DNA of 31,275 nt, from positions 1-31,275 of the forward strand of contig JAXHVA010000049.1 in the NCBI GenBank assembly GCA_034189035.1, written 5' to 3'. The DNA is from JAUXFK01 sp034189035 (GTDB lineage: Bacteria; Desulfobacterota; UBA8473). Below are positions 10,742 to 19,210 of the stretch, in pieces; the first letter of the stretch is position 1, and each line of letters opens with the position of its first letter. The notes beneath the pieces were generated by a model. That model was not told where the DNA came from. It was given only the letters and a program-made list of their open reading frames with translations, and searched no databases. A program made the translations under genes and the position numbers.

Positions 10742-11230
10742 TCACCACGAAACCCCCAGTCTTTTCACCAGCTCACCATCTTTGGAATATGTTTTACACC
10801 TGTCTCTTATTTTAGGCTCATTGCTCATCAAATCCTTAATAAAGTCATCCTTACTGATCTCATTGGATTTCGCGTCCTTCCAATGCACCTGTAAAGAGGC
10901 CGGAAAGACGGCATTACAACACTCAATAAAGAGATCTGCCAGATGGCGGCATCCACCTCTGCCAACAAGTTTCTTTATCTTTGTATCAAAATCAGCACCG
11001 CCGATCTCAAGTCCTACAGTATCATCCAGTATGGTCGGTGCCTTGGGACATTCCGGGGTAGTGTACCTCTTCATATGCCCTCTTGCGCTGACTATAGTAA
11101 ATTCAGGGGTTTTTACTTCGAGGTCCAGCTCTATTGTATAAACATTATCGTCGAGAAATCCATGCACTAAATAGATGCCCTCTTCTCTCTTTTCCACACC
11201 TATGGACTTTGACCTTGTAAACTCAAACAT
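10742..11230 (-). CDS. DUF2889 family protein, paralog 2
   Basis: A 162-residue protein of the DUF2889 type. It has an N-terminal beta-rich half (VYTIELDLEVKTPEFTIVSARGHMKRY), a conserved PEC segment, and a C-terminal RGGCRHLADLFIECCNAVF region, where GC-HL is the family hallmark. No function is known to me. It starts 3 nt after the stop of its paralog (11234-11746), so the two are surely co-transcribed and probably arose by duplication. It ends with KRLGVSW beside the PHP start. The two Cys-bearing GGC/ECC motifs could bind metal; that is inference. Confidence 0.8.
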   Translation of the reverse strand: MFEFTRSKSIGVEKREEGIYLVHGFLDDNVYTIELDLEVKTPEFTIVSARGHMKRYTTPECPKAPTILDDTVGLEIGGADFDTKIKKLVGRGGCRHLADLFIECCNAVFPASLQVHWKDAKSNEISKDDFIKDLMSNEPKIRDRCKTYSKDGELVKRLGVSW

Positions 11231-11233
11231 CTT

Positions 11234-11746
11234 CTATACCCCCAATCTTCTTCTCAGTTCATTTCCTTCTGTGAATGCTATACAACTCGCTATCCTTGGG
11301 TTATTTTCCAACATATACTTCAGTACATCTCCAAAGGCTTCGTCATTATCTGATGCGAGCTGTTTGTCCAACTCATCTACTGTAAACCCCATAATCACCG
11401 CATTGCAGCCTTCGAGGATCATATCGGCAAAGGCATTGCATCCATTAGACCCTCCTATTGTTTCCCTAACCATTCTTGTAATACCCGGGCCTACTCGCAT
11501 ACCCACTGCACGTTGCAAAACCTCGGCATTATCTTTGCAATTTTCAGCAAAAGATCGAGTAATCCTGCCTTTTATAGATTCGATCTTTAAATCGGGTAAT
11601 TTTACTTCCATCTCCAATTCAGCGGATAAGAATGTATCATCTATTCTTACCCTGGCCAAAGTCTTCCCATTGTCCAGCATCTCTGAACCAGCATGAATAT
11701 TCTTTGTATAGCAGAGTATCCTGTTATCTACAAAGGTTTGAACCAT
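11234..11746 (-). CDS. DUF2889 family protein, paralog 1
   Basis: A 170-residue protein, clearly related to the next gene: the same ELEMEVKLPDLKIESIKGRITRS strand region, then GCNAFADMILEGCNAVIMGF in place of GCRHLADLFIECCNAVF. The family His after GC is replaced (GCNAF), so this paralog may have diverged in its site. Both end with a similar RRLGV / KRLGV tail. It is the first gene of the operon and starts at the ATG at 11746 behind an AAAGGAGGTG ribosome site. A half copy of the dispersed repeat lies 45 nt upstream and could carry or disturb the promoter. Confidence 0.78.
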   Translation of the reverse strand: MVQTFVDNRILCYTKNIHAGSEMLDNGKTLARVRIDDTFLSAELEMEVKLPDLKIESIKGRITRSFAENCKDNAEVLQRAVGMRVGPGITRMVRETIGGSNGCNAFADMILEGCNAVIMGFTVDELDKQLASDNDEAFGDVLKYMLENNPRIASCIAFTEGNELRRRLGV

Positions 11747-11790
11747 TTTTCACCTCCTTTAATTTTTTATAAATGGCCAATGACCTCACT

Positions 11791-11851
11791 CAGCAAAGGG
11801 TTCACATTATAACGCGTGCAACTTTTTTGGGCAGTGTAGAGAGCGTTAAAA
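11791..11851. repeat. MITE-like repeat, half copy B
   Basis: This stretch begins CAGCAAAGG, continues with TTCACATTATAACGCGTGCA and ends GAGCGTTAAAA. It aligns with the left half of copy A (8993-9052) with few gaps. No matching right half was seen nearby, so it is solo or truncated. It lies just 5' of the DUF2889 operon. Confidence 0.6.
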
Positions 11852-11853
11852 CC

Positions 11854-12008
11854 TCACTCCTTCGCCTTAGAAGCTAGATCCTCCAACACCTCTTTAGGAA
11901 GTTTACAATGTCGATCTACTTAACACAACTGGTCCGTATGCCTCGTTTTTTGCCCTCTTCTTCTAAGAGTTTCATACTGACCTTCTTTGTCAGTCCTTCA
12001 ATATTCAT
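11854..12008 (-). pseudogene. Degenerate C-terminal gene remnant
   Basis: From an ATG at 12008 the minus strand reads MNIEGLTKKVSMKLLEEEG. After a frame change near 11940 it reads HTDQLC, an in-frame TAA, then VDRHCKLPKEVLEDLASKA and a stop at 11854-11856. The pieces look like the end of one protein that has been broken, but I cannot name the family. The rest of the gap 11747-12255 holds the half repeat at 11791-11851 and AT-rich sequence in which I see nothing. Confidence 0.35.
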
Positions 12009-12255
12009 AGTTTATTTTTCTTTCTAACCCTTTATTTTAAATATCAGGATAGGTTTTTCACCTCTCAGCCCCAAAGCATAGACTACAGCTGATACCTATA
12101 ACCTGTGAACAGTTATCTTATATTAACAAAAACCATATCTAGTGCATGGTTACGTTATTTGTTGGAGTTGTACTATTCGAAACCTTTTAGAATTCTAACC
12201 TTCTCTTATTTTTTCTTATAGAGGACTCAATACTCGAATCCTCCAACCACATTTC

Positions 12256-14778
12256 TTATCTTAGCCCCTGTATCGTCCTTTGTATTATATTATCCTGCGT
12301 CTTACGACTGATGTCCACAAAATGCGCACTGTAACCTGCTACTCGTACGATCACTTCTTGATATTTCTCCGGATCCTTCTGCGCTGCACGAAGCGTTGCG
12401 TCGTCTATCATATTAAACTGAACATGATCAATACCTAAATCCCCCCATGTTCGCATGTATGACTTCCAGAGCTTATAACCCTTCTCACCATGGAGCTGAG
12501 TCGGTGAAAGCCTCTGGTTCAATAAAAATGCCCTACCCTCTGTCACATGGTCTATCTTTGCGCATGACTTTAATACAGCAGTAGGACCCTTCTTGTCCAG
12601 TCCGGGCCCAGGAGATATCCCACCATCGTAAAGTGCATCTCCCAGCCTTCTGCCGTTAGGCAGGGCATGTACCAAGGGGGCAAAGTGAATATTACCACTC
12701 ACATTCTCTGGAAGAGCAGGCCACGGATTCCCGGAAGGACACCTTACCTCCAGTGAGTGTCTGGCCGCCTCCCTGAGACACCGAACCATCATCTCGTCCG
12801 CATAATCATTATCATTTCCCCACTTGGGCGCATTCTTCACAAAATCAAGACGCATCTCCTCTTTGCTTTCCCAATTGTTCTCCAGGGCATCTACCAACTC
12901 ATCCATAGTATATTTTTTCTCATCGAAAACCAGTTTCTTTACAGCTGCCAGACTATCCGCATTCTCTACCCATGTAAAAAAAGTAACCCAGGCATTACCA
13001 CGCTCTCCTTCCGGGTCTATAATATCACGACCATTCTCTATAGAACGCTCGGATATAGCTGATAGAAAAGGCCTGCCATAATAGTCTGAGCTCTTAACCC
13101 GAGCGCGGTTTACTATCCTCACTCCAAAGTTCATCAACCATTCCATCTGCTTTACCCAGGCCTCAAATAACTGCTCAAAGTCGGTAAACTTCCTCGCATC
13201 GCCTGTTTTAGGCCCCATTTGCATATTTATTATATGGTCGTAGCCGTTATGCAGAGCATACTCCACCATCTTCGAAGTATTCAATGTCGCTGAAGCCATA
13301 CGACAGGGCTGGGTACCATGCTTGGTGGCAGGACATGGCGACATACAGGCCTGGTGTACCCATGTCCTCATCTCTTTCAGCGGATGTTTATGCCAGTACA
13401 TACCATTGGCTATCAGAACCGGATCATGGCGTATGCTCGGATAACCGAGACCATGACGGATACACTCGAATACCTCTCTCATCACTTCGTCCTTTACCTT
13501 GGGATGCCACCTGAAACCAAAGGTCGGATTCGCTACACGTACAAGCCTTGCCGCCTGCAAAAAGGCTATGGTCAAATCATTGCACGCATCTGCACCATCA
13601 GTATTGACACCACCCAATGTCCATACATAAGTACCCACTACGCCCTGAAGTCCCTCAGCTGCAAATCTTGGGATATAATGTCCCATCTCATAGGCACGGA
13701 TCATAAACTCACCGACGAGATCGAGCGCCTCTTCTCTGGTAATACGCTTATCTATGTTCACATCTTTGTTGTAGTAAGGCCAGTGGTAATAATCCGGGCG
13801 AGCAGGCCATGCGGACTCCGCATCCTCAAATCTAGCCCAAACCTGTATAAAGTAGTCGTATTGCAATGACTCCTGAAAATTCCTCGGAGGCTTTGCCGGT
13901 ACTTGCTCACATGTCTCTGATATACGCAATAACTCTTCCTTTCGTTTAGAATCCGACTCGAAGTTCTCTGCTATAATCCTCGCCAGCCTGGCATAACGCT
14001 TCGCCATCCTGATGCAGGCATTTAAGATGATCTCCATTGCCTCCCAGTTCAGAAGCTTGTCATACAGTGGAAGAGCCTCAGGCCCTGGATTGCCGTCTAT
14101 CTTCTGTTCTGCCTCGTCTATCCTCTCTTGTATCTCATTTAGTATGTCCTCAAACCCTCTCTTCCCGGTCATGAAGTATTCATAGTCTTTTCCAGAATAC
14201 CCCCAACTGCCACCAACAGGAATACCCCACAAAAGAACGGTAGTCATGAGCTTGACAGCCTCTTCACTGGAGAACTCCCTAAGTACCTTCCCTAGGCTAT
14301 CTCTGGTACTCCAATAGTTGTTAAGATCCGCCATTGTCCTTAGCGATTCCTTTTGTGGCTCAGGTATTACAACCGGATCGTTGTATACCTCCTCGTTGAG
14401 AAAGCTTGCTAAGTCATTATACCAATGTAACGTGTTTGGAAGGCTCCCCTCATATCCCACGATCTGTGCATGATCTGTTATAAAGATAGTGATATTATCG
14501 AATACATGGGCTAGCGCCTTTGCTCTCCTCATCATTACGGAATCATTCTCGTTTTTCTTCCAGGCCTCAGTAAATAAAATCGGTCTCTCAAGGTCAACCT
14601 TTATACCAGGTTCGTACATCCCTCCCTTTTTCCCCTTCTTCCAGACCGCCTTTCTCAAGTAATCCAGTCTTTTGGATCTCTTTTTTTCTGCTGCCCACCA
14701 CCACTGTCTTTCACTTTCCAGTTCCTTAATATCCTTTTTTAGATATTCGCCTCTTTCCTGTCTTTCTTTTTTTTCCAT
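12256..14778 (-). CDS. Glycyl radical enzyme, BssA-like (X-succinate synthase-like) clade
   Basis: An 840-residue catalytic subunit of the pyruvate formate-lyase family. The radical glycine is at about residue 815 in RVAGYSAHFVD, and the thiyl cysteine at about C478 in HQACMSPCPATKHG. The region DHIINMQMGPKTGDARKF closely resembles benzylsuccinate synthase alpha subunits, so I place it near the fumarate-adding and related BssA-like enzymes. The Cys context CMSPC differs from the LCMAPG of BssA as I recall it, so the substrate is uncertain; an aryl-acid decarboxylase-like or other role is possible. The N-terminus is charged and probably helical. It needs a radical SAM activase, but none is in the window. 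The start at 14778 follows AAGGAGAG. The upstream gap carries an inverted repeat (14799-14819). Confidence 0.85.
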   Translation of the reverse strand: MEKKERQERGEYLKKDIKELESERQWWWAAEKKRSKRLDYLRKAVWKKGKKGGMYEPGIKVDLERPILFTEAWKKNENDSVMMRRAKALAHVFDNITIFITDHAQIVGYEGSLPNTLHWYNDLASFLNEEVYNDPVVIPEPQKESLRTMADLNNYWSTRDSLGKVLREFSSEEAVKLMTTVLLWGIPVGGSWGYSGKDYEYFMTGKRGFEDILNEIQERIDEAEQKIDGNPGPEALPLYDKLLNWEAMEIILNACIRMAKRYARLARIIAENFESDSKRKEELLRISETCEQVPAKPPRNFQESLQYDYFIQVWARFEDAESAWPARPDYYHWPYYNKDVNIDKRITREEALDLVGEFMIRAYEMGHYIPRFAAEGLQGVVGTYVWTLGGVNTDGADACNDLTIAFLQAARLVRVANPTFGFRWHPKVKDEVMREVFECIRHGLGYPSIRHDPVLIANGMYWHKHPLKEMRTWVHQACMSPCPATKHGTQPCRMASATLNTSKMVEYALHNGYDHIINMQMGPKTGDARKFTDFEQLFEAWVKQMEWLMNFGVRIVNRARVKSSDYYGRPFLSAISERSIENGRDIIDPEGERGNAWVTFFTWVENADSLAAVKKLVFDEKKYTMDELVDALENNWESKEEMRLDFVKNAPKWGNDNDYADEMMVRCLREAARHSLEVRCPSGNPWPALPENVSGNIHFAPLVHALPNGRRLGDALYDGGISPGPGLDKKGPTAVLKSCAKIDHVTEGRAFLLNQRLSPTQLHGEKGYKLWKSYMRTWGDLGIDHVQFNMIDDATLRAAQKDPEKYQEVIVRVAGYSAHFVDISRKTQDNIIQRTIQGLR

Positions 14779-14798
14779 CTTATTTAACTCTCCTTTCT

Positions 14799-14819
14799 TC
14801 GTAGTAAAGAATTCTACGA
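14799..14819. promoter_or_regulatory. Candidate operator upstream of the glycyl radical enzyme gene
   Basis: TCGTAG (14799-14804) and CTACGA (14814-14819) form an inverted repeat with a 9-nt spacer, about 20 nt upstream of the enzyme's start codon. A further TCGTAG lies at 14841-14846. Repeated half sites in a 78-bp gap between two same-strand genes suggest a regulator site or a leader hairpin. No regulator gene is in the window. This rests on pattern only. Confidence 0.3.
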
Positions 14820-14856
14820 TCTTATTTTAAATGTTATCTATCGTAGTAGTATAATA

Positions 14857-15831
14857 TTAAAAAGAAAATGTCGTGCCCACACTGTTTAATATAAATTGAT
14901 CGGGAAACTCTCTTTCAATCCAATTCATTGTTACCCAACAGGTACAATGCATCGGGATGATAATCGATGGTTTAACCTTCTTCAGCTCCTCAACTGTTCT
15001 GTCTGTGAGTAGCATGAACTGAGGGCCAGTCAAATGGAATCCCCCCATAACAGCATAGATCGTATCAACACGAGTAATCTTCTTCGCGTATTCAATTGTA
15101 TTGATTATTCCAGAGTGGGCACAACCCGTTATAATCACCAGCCCTTTTCCTTTCAGATGTATCACCAATCCCTGATCGTCTATAATTGAGTCAGGTTCAA
15201 ACTCATTATTACGTTTAATAAGGAAACCTGGCATACCTTCTTCAAAATCGGTGATTCTTTCCACCTCTCCAAGAGAAAATACAAGCCCTGAGGCAAGAGA
15301 ATGTGGCCTTTTCGTCTTTATTACCTCAATACCTGCCTTATTAATACTGGATTCTTTCATAGTAGGCATTTCTATGGTTATTCCTCCCTGTAATGAAATC
15401 ATCCTTTGCAAAAAAGCATCTGGATGGATAATCACAGGAGCGCTGCTGGGAGATATTGAATCCAATATTTCAGGCAATGCCCCACAGTGATCCATATGAC
15501 CATGACTTATCACCACAGCCTCTATTTGTGAAACATCCACCCCAAGCATCTTCATATTATGGAATATCCCTATCTTTGACCAGCCTGAATCCAATAACAC
15601 GCTGTAGCATTGATCTCCTTTAAATACTTTGACCAACAGACAAAGTCCGTGTTCTGCAAGAAGCCCTTGAGCTGGTATCTTTCCTTCTTTAGCCAGCATG
15701 GGCCTCTTTATCATCTCCGATGGAGGCTCACTCATTGCGAGGGTACTATCTATATAGTTATCTATAATTGTTGTCACTTCAACCCTGTCTGCCTCTTCGA
15801 TCTGTACAGTAGAACTTTTTTCTATACTCAT
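14857..15831 (-). CDS. Metallo-beta-lactamase-fold hydrolase (MJ0301/dihydropterin-type family)
   Basis: A 324-residue cytoplasmic MBL-fold protein. The metal-binding signature HGHMDH is at residues 110-115, preceded by LLDSGWSKIGIFHNM. Later ligands appear in TGCAHSGIINT, GGFHLTG and IPMHCTCW. This arrangement fits the family annotated as 7,8-dihydropterin-6-methyl-aminobenzene-5'-phosphate synthase-like hydrolases, broadly distributed in anaerobes. The true substrate cannot be read from sequence. It lies 78 nt upstream of the glycyl radical enzyme on the same strand and may be co-transcribed. A half copy of the dispersed repeat lies 67 nt upstream of its start. Confidence 0.85.
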   Translation of the reverse strand: MSIEKSSTVQIEEADRVEVTTIIDNYIDSTLAMSEPPSEMIKRPMLAKEGKIPAQGLLAEHGLCLLVKVFKGDQCYSVLLDSGWSKIGIFHNMKMLGVDVSQIEAVVISHGHMDHCGALPEILDSISPSSAPVIIHPDAFLQRMISLQGGITIEMPTMKESSINKAGIEVIKTKRPHSLASGLVFSLGEVERITDFEEGMPGFLIKRNNEFEPDSIIDDQGLVIHLKGKGLVIITGCAHSGIINTIEYAKKITRVDTIYAVMGGFHLTGPQFMLLTDRTVEELKKVKPSIIIPMHCTCWVTMNWIEREFPDQFILNSVGTTFSF

Positions 15832-15897
15832 GTCCTTCTATCCTTGTTTTTAAATAATCGTAACAGTTTGGCTTTTTATATTTTTTGTTTTAAATGC

Positions 15898-15954
15898 GAC
15901 GGCCAAATTTTAATCTCTATATTGTCTGAGCGCTCAGGGCGTTAATAAAGAAAA
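15898..15954. repeat. MITE-like repeat, half copy D
   Basis: The stretch CGACGGCCAAATTTTAAT, an ATTGTCTGAG core and GGCGTTAATAAAGAA matches the left half of the full element at 16931-17128. No right half is present. It fills the gap between the MBL hydrolase and DUF89 genes. Confidence 0.6.
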
Positions 15955-15972
15955 TGTGAATAGCCGTACGTT

Positions 15973-16839
15973 TTAAGCTTCCCTAAAGCTGTTACCCATT
16001 AATATTGCATCTCCGATATTCACTCCAAGTTCCCTTGCCACAACAGGGCACTTTGCCTTTAAAAGAAAGAATATTCTATCCTCTTCACTCAGAGATTCAT
16101 AATTTCCCTGCCCTTTTGAAACAATCATATCAGTCCTTGAAAAAAGTTCTAATATTTCAGAAGAACACTGGGAGAGAATAGTGGCAGGGGCGTCGGAGCC
16201 ATTGGAGACCACTCTCACTACATCGCTCATACCAACGAGTTTTGCATCTTCCATTGTAACATCATTTATGATCGGCCCTCCCCTCACTAGAAATACTATC
16301 TCTATATCCTTCATCCTCTTTATCTCTTCTATCAGAATCATATCGAGGACTATCTCCCCGGCGTTGTCCCCGAGGTATAAAACAAAACCAGAATTTATCA
16401 AAGCCTCTTTAAATTCACGATAATAATCAATAACCAGGTTCGAAGACAATACTCTGCATATTGAATCTTCAATATTTTTTATCTCATTTTGTACCCCCAG
16501 GTCGATCACGTTTCCGGCTATAGCCATCTTTGTAGCTGTTAGTAATCGATCCTGAGAGTTCTTCACTGTTTCTTTAAGGGGAGAATACAATTTTAGAAGG
16601 ATCTCGTTGTGTTTCTTCTTGATTTCCCTATAAGGATCCAATTCCCCAGTAATCTCTTTGATCAATCCATGCACTACCTGAGCAATCTCAGGAGGAGAAA
16701 CATCGAAAGAGAGCCTGGGGAGCCTTTCCATAACTGATTCAATAACCTTTCTTCGAACAGCCTCATCTTCTGTGGCCATTCTCGAGGCTTCAAGCGCCTG
16801 CCTTAGGAAACATGGGATACAATCCAGATAGGTCTTCAT
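15973..16839 (-). CDS. DUF89/ARMT1-like damage-control phosphatase
   Basis: A 288-residue protein of the DUF89 family, short archaeal/bacterial type. The N-terminus MKTYLDCIPCFLRQAL has the family CxxC at C7/C10. The core YLGDNAGEIVLDM carries the Asp/Asn residues that bind the catalytic metal. KGQGNYESL near the C-terminus is another family hallmark. Members hydrolyse damaged phosphometabolites such as sugar phosphates and phosphopantetheine-type compounds. The exact substrate here is unknown. It is a single gene with a full copy of the dispersed palindrome about 90 nt upstream of its start. Confidence 0.88.
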   Translation of the reverse strand: MKTYLDCIPCFLRQALEASRMATEDEAVRRKVIESVMERLPRLSFDVSPPEIAQVVHGLIKEITGELDPYREIKKKHNEILLKLYSPLKETVKNSQDRLLTATKMAIAGNVIDLGVQNEIKNIEDSICRVLSSNLVIDYYREFKEALINSGFVLYLGDNAGEIVLDMILIEEIKRMKDIEIVFLVRGGPIINDVTMEDAKLVGMSDVVRVVSNGSDAPATILSQCSSEILELFSRTDMIVSKGQGNYESLSEEDRIFFLLKAKCPVVARELGVNIGDAILMGNSFREA

Positions 16840-16930
16840 TAATACCTCGCTGGCTTATTAGGATCGCTAAACAATTAACTTCTTTTTTGGTATCATTTTA
16901 ATGCTATGAAATAGAAAGCTATCATCAAAC

Positions 16931-17128
16931 GTTAACGACGGTCAAATTTTAATGCGTGTATTGTTTGAGAGTCCAGATGAGCGTTAAAAAAGAAGAGGGG
17001 ATAACCTCACATTTAATATCTGACAGAGTTAATAATGGATCTACTGAATCGAATGGTGATATACTGTTCTTTCTTTACGCTCACTTGGACGTGAGTTTTA
17101 CGCGGATTAAAATTTGATTGTCGTTGAC
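16931..17128. repeat. MITE-like palindromic repeat, copy C (full, about 200 bp)
   Basis: The ends are an imperfect inverted repeat of about 28 bp (16931-16958 against 17101-17128), containing TCAAATTTTAAT. The inner pair has GAGCGTTAAAAAAGAAG near 16979-16995 and CTGTTCTTTCTTTACGCTC at 17064-17082, with a small CTCAC/GTGAG hairpin next to it. Size and inner arms match copy A, while the outer arms differ in sequence. There is no open frame inside. The gap 16840-17223 holds nothing else recognisable. Confidence 0.7.
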
Positions 17129-17223
17129 GCGACTCCTTTCATAAAGCTAAAATTCTACATTTTAGACATAATTAATAAAACTCTTTAATGATTTTAAAAA
17201 ATATCCTTGACGGAAAATACTCG

Positions 17224-18564
17224 CTATAACTTCTTTATAAGCTGATTCGCAGCAACAAGAAGAGGATCCCAAACAGGACCGAAGGGCGGCGCATATGCAA
17301 AATCGATCTGAGAAAACTGAGCAACGGTCATTTTAGCATGAAGGGCAGCAGCAACAGCATTAATACGATGTACAGCACCTTCTTTTGAAAGAAGCTGTGC
17401 ACCGAGAAGCTTCCCTGTTTTACAATCTGCAACCATCTGAACCCATATGGGAGAACTCCCTGGGTGGGCATGCGCTCTTGTTGAACTTTCTATTACTCTC
17501 TCAAGTGGATTGAAGCCTGCTTTTTTTGCTTGCTCAATATTCAACCCTGTACGTGCAACCTGGAGGTCAAAAACTTTAAATACGGCTGTTCCAACGATAC
17601 CATCGACGATACTCTCTTTACCCGTCATATTGTCACCCGCTGCCCATCCTGACCGGTTTGCTCGTAATGCCAGTGGAATCCATACCTTTTCCCCTGTAAC
17701 CATATGATATGCATCGGCACAGTCACCCGCTGCATATATATCCGGATCAGACGTCTGCATACAGCGGTTTACTGAGATAGAATTGGAGGGCCCCAATTCC
17801 AGCCCAGCTCTTACAGCAAGCTCATATGCAGGGCGAACCCCGGTTGCAATCAATACCATCTGCGCATCAAATGTTGTACCTTTCGTAATTACCCCCAGTC
17901 CATCTCTGTTCTTCTCTATTCTTTCAATATCCAAACCAGTATAGATCTCTACTCCATGAAACTCAAGCTCTTCTTTGATGAGCCCAGCCATCTTTTCATT
18001 CATCCAGGGGATAAAACGCTTACGCGGTTTGATCATTGAAACATCAATACCCCTTGTTTTCAGTGATTCTGCCATCTCCATAGCAATGTATCCCATCCCA
18101 ATTATAACGGCCTTCTTCACTTTCTGTTTTCTCAGATGCTCCTTTATCCTCCTGCCGTCATCAAGACTTTTCAGTATCATTACACCAGGTAAGTCGAACC
18201 CTGGAAGCAACGGTCGTATTGGTACTGCACCGGTTGCTATGAGCAGCCTGTCATAGTTTAAACTAAACGTGTATTCTTTTGAATCTATACCGGACACCCT
18301 CTTGTTATCAGGCTCAATCATTTCCACTATGTGCCCGGTTCGCAAATCTATCCCCTGTTTTTCTCTGAATACGTCCGCTTTCCGAACCACCAGTTCCTCA
18401 ATACGACGATCCGGATCGGCAATGTTATATGGCATACCACAGGCACTATAGGAAACGTCCTCTGTCTTTTCAAAGACAATTACTTCTAAATCCTGCATAT
18501 TGCGTTTCGCTCTGCTTGCAGCGCTCATCCCTGTAGCATCCGCACCTATTATGATAAGTCTCAT
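17224..18564 (-). CDS. FAD/NAD(P)-dependent disulfide oxidoreductase (CoA-disulfide reductase/NADH oxidase-like), Cys type
   Basis: A 446-residue flavoprotein. An N-terminal FAD fold (IIIGADATGMSAASRA) leads to the single redox cysteine C42 in SYSACGMPYN, the hallmark of CoA-disulfide reductase and NADH oxidase relatives. It continues with an NAD(P) fold near residue 153 (VIIGMGYIAMEMAE), the second FAD motif AAGDCADAY and a C-terminal dimerisation domain (HPGSSPIWVQ). It probably reduces a low-molecular-weight disulfide, polysulfide or oxygen in the cytoplasm. It is the most downstream of three paralogs in this window. The start ATG at 18564 has no strong ribosome site. The decayed deformylase lies immediately upstream. 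Confidence 0.85.
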   Translation of the reverse strand: MRLIIIGADATGMSAASRAKRNMQDLEVIVFEKTEDVSYSACGMPYNIADPDRRIEELVVRKADVFREKQGIDLRTGHIVEMIEPDNKRVSGIDSKEYTFSLNYDRLLIATGAVPIRPLLPGFDLPGVMILKSLDDGRRIKEHLRKQKVKKAVIIGMGYIAMEMAESLKTRGIDVSMIKPRKRFIPWMNEKMAGLIKEELEFHGVEIYTGLDIERIEKNRDGLGVITKGTTFDAQMVLIATGVRPAYELAVRAGLELGPSNSISVNRCMQTSDPDIYAAGDCADAYHMVTGEKVWIPLALRANRSGWAAGDNMTGKESIVDGIVGTAVFKVFDLQVARTGLNIEQAKKAGFNPLERVIESSTRAHAHPGSSPIWVQMVADCKTGKLLGAQLLSKEGAVHRINAVAAALHAKMTVAQFSQIDFAYAPPFGPVWDPLLVAANQLIKKL

Positions 18565-18719
18565 AAATGGTTACCTTTAAAAGCATTTTTAATAGGCTAA
18601 TCTATATAACATATCGAACTTATCTTATCAATTAGGATGCCAGCATTCATAAAATCCTTCTACTTCAAGTGGAGATGCTTCATTTCCCTCGAGATCAATA
18701 CCCTTCATCTCTTGCATAT

Positions 18720-19143
18720 CATTAGCTTTCCATCTAAAAGTGGTCAATTTCGTACTGGAATACCCTGCCCAATAATCCTGATACCTCAAGTTCTATATCT
18801 TTTTCGTCGAGGTCTATTCCTCTAATGAGTATCTTTAAACCTCTTATAAAATATTTACTCTAACTTCCGGCACACTCAAACAGCCTTCTTCCCCTGTGTC
18901 TTCTCCTTCAGATTCGAGTACCTACGGGTTGATTATCGGAATTGAACCCTGCTCAGTATCGACTACAATTATCCTGAATAGTGTGACAATCTGGGGTGCT
19001 GCAAGACCAATCCCCTTATATGCATACATAACCCTCACCATTTCATCAATCATTTCATAGGCTTTTGAATCGATTTCTTTTATTTTTAATGGTAAAGATT
19101 TCCCTCGTAAAATGGGGTCAGGATATATTCTTATATCAGACAT
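18720..19143 (-). pseudogene. def: Peptide deformylase, decayed
   Basis: From the ATG at 19143 the reading MSDIRIYPDPILRGKSL through GIGLAAPQ (motif 1) is normal deformylase to IPIINP. A TAG follows at about 18922. The same frame goes on as VLESEGEDTGEEGCLSVPEV (motif 2, EGCLS) to a TAA. A shifted frame then gives GLKILIRGIDLDEKD and GRVFQYEIDHF. Here motif 3, normally HExDH, reads YEIDH, so the first metal His is lost as well. Two stops, a frame change and a lost ligand mean the gene is dead. A functional copy must exist elsewhere if the cell formylates initiator Met. Confidence 0.8.
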
Positions 19144-19210
19144 ATAAATATTACCTCAACGTAATTCCAAACACTTTCTTATATAATTGTCTGATAGTTA
19201 GCGCAATCTC

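Noticed and set aside
8993..17128. Dispersed repeats as a CRISPR array.
   Set aside because: Copies are kilobases apart, about 200 bp long and palindromic, with no regular spacers or cas genes.
18634..18719. Short minus-strand frame MQEMKGIDLEGNEASPLEVE ending CWHPN, downstream of the decayed deformylase.
   Set aside because: Only 29 codons, no ribosome site and no family I recognise; probably debris of the same decayed region.
18922..19143. In-frame TAG in the peptide deformylase as a pyrrolysine codon.
   Set aside because: A later TAA, a frame change and the loss of the active-site His show a dead gene; no pyrrolysine context is seen.
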